Shown here: positions 57,831 through 64,000 of the stretch, piece by piece
Numbering within the stretch: the first letter of the stretch is position 1
How the letters are laid out: every line of letters starts with the position of its first letter
Assembly (NCBI RefSeq): GCF_901709675.1
Contig: NC_051090.1
Location: 9,502,842-9,566,841, forward strand
DNA from: Syngnathus acus
Lineage: Eukaryota; Chordata; Actinopteri; Syngnathiformes; Syngnathidae
Reading direction: 5' to 3'
DNA: 64,000 bases
Position numbers and translations under genes: made by a program
The notes under the pieces: model-generated
Database searches by the model: none
The model's input: only the letters and a program-made list of their open reading frames with translations
Told to the model about the DNA's origin: nothing

Positions 57831-60500
57831 CTATTGAGGCACTTTATTAGGGACACGTCTCATGACAATTGCGCACAATGCAAGAATTACACCCTGTCAG
57901 AGTCAGAAAAGAGAAACAAAAATAGATCAAACAACAATAAAATAGGTTTAAGTGACTTACAAATTAAATTAATGATTGTTTTCATAATACAAGTACAGTT
58001 TGCTGTAGAAAACAAGACAGTGTTTTCGTCATAAAAACCAGTGAGATTAAGGGCATATAAAGGGAGGGGGGGGGGGCAAGCAAGAGGACGTCCAGTCTCC
58101 TCAGGCTACGCGATGTGCTTGTTTGCCCCCTAATGAGATACTGTAGGAGAAGGACGTGGAGGAGCGTGGGGGGGTTCCGAAGGGGGAGGGTCCATCTGGT
58201 GGTCAGGTGGTCAGGAAGCAGCTGGCCTGCATCCCGCGGGCGCGAGCTGACCTCCTTTTTTTTTCGCCTACGTCATTCGAAGGGAACACAATGGACGGCC
58301 ATTGCTGATCAAATGACCACTTTTTGGAACATATTCAAAAGTTGTTGAGTCGTTATTTTCAAATTGTCCGCTCATCCTCTTACGGTGACTTGAGTTTATA
58401 ATGAAGGGTCATTGGCTGACTTAGCGGCCCCACTGATTGGTTGCCGTATTGAGTAAAAAGTAAAAGAGCGACGTTGAATGATTACAAGACTAAAGTTGGA
58501 AAGTGGTTTTGAGGACAAAAGTGTCGTTCACAAAATGCCGCTCACACCATTTTATTGTCATAAAATCAGAAATGAATCTAAGTTGTAGGTTAAAGTTGCA
58601 CAGTTACAATATTGCAGCTGTAAAATTATCAGATTACAAGAACAAAATTCAAGCAAGATAAGATTGAAATTGTAATTTAAAAACAACTAAAATCATAATT
58701 TCAGAGGAAAAACTTACGAGTCTTGATACAGCAAAATGATTCATATACCAAGAATCAAATTTTTAAATGAAACAGGCAATGGGGACGCAGGCGCCTGTAG
58801 GGGAGCAAAGCATACTTTGTTTTGCTGGGAAGCGTCTTCTGTCTGTTTTTTGTTTAGCGGCGGGAAAGAAGAGAAAGAAAAAAAGAAAGGTGTATGCGAA
58901 GGTTAGCAGGGAACACGGCCCCTAGAAAAAGGGAGCAGACGTGACGGCGGCGTGACACGACAAGGCGACGTTTACCCAATAAATGCAAATGACGACAAAG
59001 AGACGAGCCAGCCCACGGGTGGGCGCCACCCGTCACCGCCCGCGTTTCTTTATTTAGACGCAAAAAGCCTGAAATGTGTCTTAATGTGATAAACGTCAAC
59101 GTGACGCATTTGGAGCACAAAACAAATATTTGCGCTTTCCCTGAAAACAGACAAAAACAAAAACACGTGCTGTGAGCGCAAACGCTTTGGTTTTGTTGTC
59201 ATGTTAGCGGTTCGAGGCGACGGAAAGCAAACACAAAACAAAAATACAGCCCGTGTGCTCGAAAATTTGTTTGTAGATAGAGAGACAGAGATGGGACGGA
59301 TAGAAAGAGCAATGGAGAGATAGAGAGGCAGATCATAAGATAAAGAGGGGGCGAGAAAGCCAGAACAATAAACTACTAGCATAGGTGTCAAACTCGTATC
59401 CTCGAGGGCCGCTATGCTGCACGTTGGAGATGTTTCCCTGATCCGACACACCCGATTCAAACGATCGGCTCATCAGCAAGCTCCGCAGTACCCTCATAAT
59501 GATCCTGATCATTTGAATCAGGTGTGTTGGAGGAGGGAAATGTCAAAGACACGCGGCCCTCGAGGACCCGAGTTTGACACCTGCGCCGCGGCGACAACAC
59601 ATGCTGTATTCGTCCTATGAGACGATTGAAGATGGAATCACGGCCCGGTCAAGGAGAACGCTCGGTTGGGGTTTTAAATGCGTTTCAAGCAACGGTGAAG
59701 ATTTGAAATGAAGGTTTGATCAGCGTTCGCTTGGTCGGGCCTGAAATGTCGACATTGAAGGTTGACGTGCCGTCGAGGCGCGAGGAGAACAAAGCCATGA
59801 TTAGCATGATTAGCGTGCTGCTAAAGAAAGGTGTCTCACTTAGCATTTAGATTAGCGTCTGCACCTTCAAAGTTCAATTCACTTTTCTGCGAGGAGGGGG
59901 GGGGGGAGTGAGGGTCTCGCAGAGGGACAGGGTATGCCCGGGGGGGATTAATCCAGCTTTCCCCGCACGCTTGATTGAATCTCTCATTAGCAAACTTTGT
60001 ATGTTGGACGGGATTGAAGCTTAGCAAGTTTAGCAAATGTAGCTTCACTGCCGCTTCCCCGCTTTCTGCCCCGCCCACCACTTCGCTTCATTTAAACCTC
60101 ATCAAGTAGGCCAGCCGACCGGAAGAGGCGCACCTCGGCCGCCGGAACAATGGAAGACTCTTTGGCGCAATTCGCAGCTGGGTGGCGCTAAAGCTCACGT
60201 TACACCCTGATAAAGTCGCTTCGTATCAGCTCAGGGAAGGACATTCAGCTCATCTTGGCCAGTTCATAAAAATACGAGGGAAAAAAGCTAAGCTAAAAAA
60301 GGGGGAAAAATAAAACCAAACAAATAAAAAAAGTACCAAAAAAATTCAAATAAAAAATTTTTCAAAACAAAAATGTGAAATTTCGCAGGGAAAAAGGTCC
60401 ATTTTCAAATATCTTTCAAAATTCAGATGAACTTTTCCTAATGTCAGCATTTGTACAGTAGATTTTGTGCTATTTATTTGGTTTTGGGCCAAGAGATTTT
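57831..60500. other. Intergenic upstream of tgfbr3, part 6
   Basis: No gene supported. Begins with a Tc1-end-like GGCACTTTATTAGGGACAC and includes the foldback element at 59.4 kb. Confidence 0.45.
59382..59583. mobile_element. Fish foldback/MITE-type element, 202 bp
   Basis: The ends are inverted copies of AGGTGTCAAACTCG and CTCGAGGGCCGC; inside, GGAGATGTTTCCCT and AGGAGGGAAATGTC continue the near-palindrome. No coding capacity. I could not find a matching target duplication, so class (hAT-like) is tentative. Confidence 0.65.
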
Positions 60501-61000
60501 TCTCATGTAAACGATGTGCCTTGGCGCAATAAAGGTCGGGAAACTCGAGTGGCGGCTCAACGCTCGCCGCCGTCGCGTCCCTTTATTGTTCCACCCGCCT
60601 GCTGGCGCCGACTGCAGCATATTGCCAAGCGGCTGCCCGGGTAATGGCCGATGCCGTCGGGGGACGGATGGAGCCAGAAGAGCGGGCGGCGCGAGGGGCT
60701 CTCGGGCCTTGTTTGCTTTCGCCTAAATTAGTGTTGTCGTTTCTCGCCGTGGCGGCGTCCATCAATCTTGGGAGGCTCATTTGGACGTTTTCTGCCGTGG
60801 TGCGGCGTCCCGAGGCCCGTTACGGCGGCCGCTTCATCATCTTTATACGGCCACCAAAAGGCCCATTCCGGCGGGAAGCGAGGCGCGCTCGCCATCTGTT
60901 GCGTGCTCGTAAATATGCCCGCCTTTCGGAAGCATCCACCGGCCTCGCTGGTGATGGAGTGCCGAGCGCAGTGACTTGCCATCAAGATGCTTCTTTGAAA
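60500..61000. promoter_or_regulatory. Candidate regulatory island, GC-rich
   Basis: About 500 bp rich in CpG, non-repetitive, with AATAAAGGTCGGG, CATATTGCCAAG, CTAAATTAGTG and TTTATACGGCC motifs. An open frame of 168 codons crosses it but has no recognisable domain. Could also be an unrecognised promoter. Confidence 0.3.
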
Positions 61001-61159
61001 GGTTTCCCCGCAGACAATCATTGTCACATTTATTTCAGCGCCAGCGACGGCAATTTACGACATGCGCAAAGTCGTTCGTGTTTTCCGGTGGGAACGCACC
61101 GCATGCGAAGCCAAACAACAAAACGGAATCAATTGAAAGTTTGCGTTTGACAAGAAATC

Positions 61160-61580
61160 AGTCGTAATAGTTCAAGAAAAAGTCGGAATTTTATGCGATT
61201 CAATGTCTGTGGTTGGAAAAAGTCACAATTCAACAATGGAAAAAAGAAAAGGAAATTTTGTGCAGAAAAAGTCAAAGGAATTAAGAGGAAAGTCAGAAGT
61301 TTGAATTTTGAAGGGGAAAAAAATTGGACTGTACAAAGAAAAAGTCAAACCTGTAAAAGAGGCAAAGGCTGGAATTTGACAAGAAATTGGCACGCGTTAA
61401 GAAATGCTTTGATTAAAAAGAAAAAAAAAAACAGAATTTTACAAAAGGCAGAATTTAAATACTGGAAAATATACTTTTTATAGGTAAAAATTGAATTTGG
61501 TGGAAAAACAAACAAAAAGTCAGACATTTACACAAAAAATAATCTTACAACAAAAACATTTTCATAGTTCAAGGAAAAAT
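61160..61580. repeat. Degenerate GAAAAAGTC-based minisatellite
   Basis: GAAAAAGTC(A/G) words recur about every 20-60 bp, separated by GGAATTTTA-like text; strongly purine-rich on the plus strand. Open frames here are repeat artefacts. Confidence 0.6.
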
Positions 61581-64000
61581 GTCAGAAATGTTCATATATT
61601 TAATAGTTGGTATATTGCATATATAGCTACGTATTTGTATGCTAGTCCACGCGCCTGACTTTCTATGCTGTACTTCTTTTGTCCTAGTTGTTTGTTGTGA
61701 ACTAACATAAAAGTTTTGTATTTTCCACTGTTGTTGTTTTTTTTCTTTGATGTTTTGCCACTAAAAAGCTTGTGATTGGCATTGTAGAATCCAACCCAAG
61801 GTGAATAAAGAGAATTTATGCATCAAAATGAAAAATCAATTGCTTCAAGTGTTTCTGCGCCAGGGTTTCGTGTCGATGGGCTGGGGGCGGTGGCGGAGGG
61901 GGTTCGGGGGCCCGAATGTCTGATGTGCATCCAGTGCGTCCTTTCGCTCCTCAACATGGCCGCCGCGATGGTGGCGAGTAATGACCTGAGGGGCCACTTT
62001 GTGACAACCGGGGTCCAATAACGCCGGCAGCCGCGGACAAAGAACACCCCGGGGGTCCATTTTTGAACACTTTGATGTTTTTCACCGCGGTCGGCCCGTC
62101 ATTTGTTTGTATTGTAGCCAACGCGCGCCACAAACACGCGGGGAGCCGCACAATCGCGCAAAATGTCACAAAGTCAGAGATGTTATCCGGTAGGCATTAA
62201 CTGGCAAAAAAAAAAAAAGAAAAAGACTTTCTAGCAGACGTTGAAGATTTACTTTTCTAATCTGCTATCCTAATCATAGCTAGGCTACTTGTACAAATGT
62301 CAGGGAAGTAGAGCAGTCAAAGTTCCTCAGTGTGTGCGTGTTGTTGTTATGCGGTGTGTGTGTGTATGTGTGTGTGTGTGTGAGCGCGTGTAAAGATGCG
62401 GCTCTGAAAGATGTCTCCTAATAGGTTAATTGGTGTTATTGGCCTGGTGGAGCAGAGGAGGATTGTGGGAAGTGATGTCAAGCAAGGCTCTCTTTCCTTC
62501 CCTGCAGGAGTCAAATGCTCGCTGCTCCCCCACCAAAGCCTCCTAACAATCAATTTCCCTCCTCGGGGTCCATGAAGCCAAAGATTTGACCTCACAAGCT
62601 TTACCCCCCACATCAACATCCTTCACACCTCAAAGAAACACACTTATTACAACACACGGCATCAATACTGTGGATGATGTTGAGTGTCGTCATGGCAACT
62701 GACCCACTTTTGAAGGTTATGAAAAAGTGGAACGTTTTCCCAAACAAGGTTGTTTGCATTTGTTTGCACTCATCTCAAAATAATCTCGATGCATACGATA
62801 ACGACACCGGCCAAATTATATTCAAGAATATAAACACATTTTAAAAATGTGAACCGCACAAATGAACATTGAGCACGTCATCCTTTGAAGGCCGCACTTA
62901 CTTCCTGTATGAGGCACGTGTGGGCAGCAGAGGCTATGCTATTGCTAACAAACTTTAGCCAACTACTTTAGCATGACAAGCACATATTTACAACACAGAT
63001 CTGTTTGGAAATTCAGAAAGACACTCAAGGAAGCAAACTGGCTAACATGTTACAGACAATGTTCGTTAAAACAAATCTTAAGATGTATTCATCCCGCTCA
63101 AGTCGCAGATGTTGCATTTTAGTGAATTCTGTATTTTTGTTGTTGAGTTTGTTAGCAACTAGCATTTGGCCTTGCTGAGGGCGAGGCAACATGGAGGATA
63201 TACACGATGGTACGGGGTGGCGGGGGGGGCATTAATGCACCTCGGCTGGAGCGGCCTACCTGGAGGGTAGTGGGGGGGCACTTGAAGAGCGAGAAGGAAG
63301 CCAAAAGAGTGAGCAGACATTGTTGCCTCTATTGATTGAGTCCATAGCCTTAAATGAGATGAGGGCACTCCAAGCCCAGGGCGCCGCTTTCTGCTGGACG
63401 ACCAACAAGAAAAAAGTGCCCGGGAAAGGCGGCGCGCTAACTGTTAACTTGTAGCAAAGGTTGCATACCTTAAAATGTTTTGGAAAGACATAATCAGAGA
63501 ATATATCTGAGCTGTACAAGAATCGCCGTGTGAACTGCGACAGGATCGTTGTGTGAAAGGGGCAACTGCTAGCAAAGCCCCCTTTTTTTACACAATAATG
63601 CAGTCCCTGTACTTAAGTGTCATCAAACGCAACATTAAGCGGAAAATAAATATCTTGGCCTAATAAGCCGGCGAGTCGGATCACGGGGATGTTAATTTAC
63701 CAGCTGCCAACGTTAAATCAGTTGCCGCTAACGACCGGGTGACGACCCGGTTGCGGTCGACGGCGATAAAACAACAACACAACGGTGTCATTAAAACAAA
63801 TGTCGCAGACAAACTTCCCGGCGAAGGAAGCGGGAGTTTTATTCCGCCAGGGCCCCCCGTGTGGCATCGTCAGCTTTGTAGCGCCACGCCGTCGACGCGT
63901 GGAAAGCGCTTGTTTGGGGGAGATTTAGCCGCTTTAGCTGCTAATTGCTGACAGAAGCTGTCAAGACGCCGGCTCATTCTTCTGTCAGGGTTACGCTGTT
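61581..64000. other. Intergenic to the right edge
   Basis: No gene supported. A GT run lies at 62352-62382, with GC-rich text at 61860-62160 and 63700-63920. Confidence 0.4.

Noticed and set aside
60644-61150. 168-codon plus-strand open frame
   Set aside because: GC-rich DNA favours long chance frames; no domain or homology recognised. Noted instead as a possible regulatory island.

Overview
The window is teleost fish genomic DNA: small-to-moderate introns with GT-AG junctions, long (CA)n microsatellites, a fish-type tRNA-derived SINE, a hAT-like miniature element with an intact 8-bp target duplication, L1-like LINE debris, and two vertebrate genes that are neighbours in mammals too. The species cannot be fixed from the sequence. 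No prokaryotic or viral features were seen.

Layout, left to right. (1) 1-~3770, minus strand: the 5' part of a BET double-bromodomain gene, best identified as brdt from its sequence and from its neighbour. Eight coding segments give residues 1-426; the gene leaves the window at base 1. Two probable 5' noncoding exons and a TATA-containing promoter lie at 3269-3437 and 3724-3800. (2) ~3800-9890: intergenic, with a 352-bp hAT-like MITE, an L1-like LINE remnant and two oppositely oriented SINE copies. (3) ~9890-37495, minus strand: complete tgfbr3 (betaglycan, type III TGF-beta receptor). Sixteen coding exons join in phase to 849 codons (human protein 851), with signal peptide, orphan region, proteoglycan attachment segment, ZP module, one membrane span and the conserved short tail. 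A 5'UTR splice acceptor precedes the start-codon exon, and a GC-rich block at 37495-37795 with a donor site and a perfect CRE is the probable first exon and promoter. (4) ~37800-64000: about 26 kb with no convincing gene. It contains degenerate repeats, a perfect 29-bp-arm hairpin, a foldback element, and several GC- or homeodomain-motif-rich islands that are candidate conserved noncoding elements.

The genes do not form a pathway. Brdt is a nuclear reader of acetylated histones used in male germ cells, and betaglycan is a cell-surface TGF-beta/inhibin co-receptor. Their adjacency is old synteny, but both lie on the same strand here, whereas in human they are divergent. I found no evidence of a new biological system. 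The most checkable oddities are a GC-AG intron inside the second bromodomain of brdt, long (UG)n tracts upstream of a 42-nt betaglycan stalk exon, internal repeats in the tgfbr3 3'UTR, the 51.2-kb hairpin, and the candidate regulatory islands upstream of tgfbr3.
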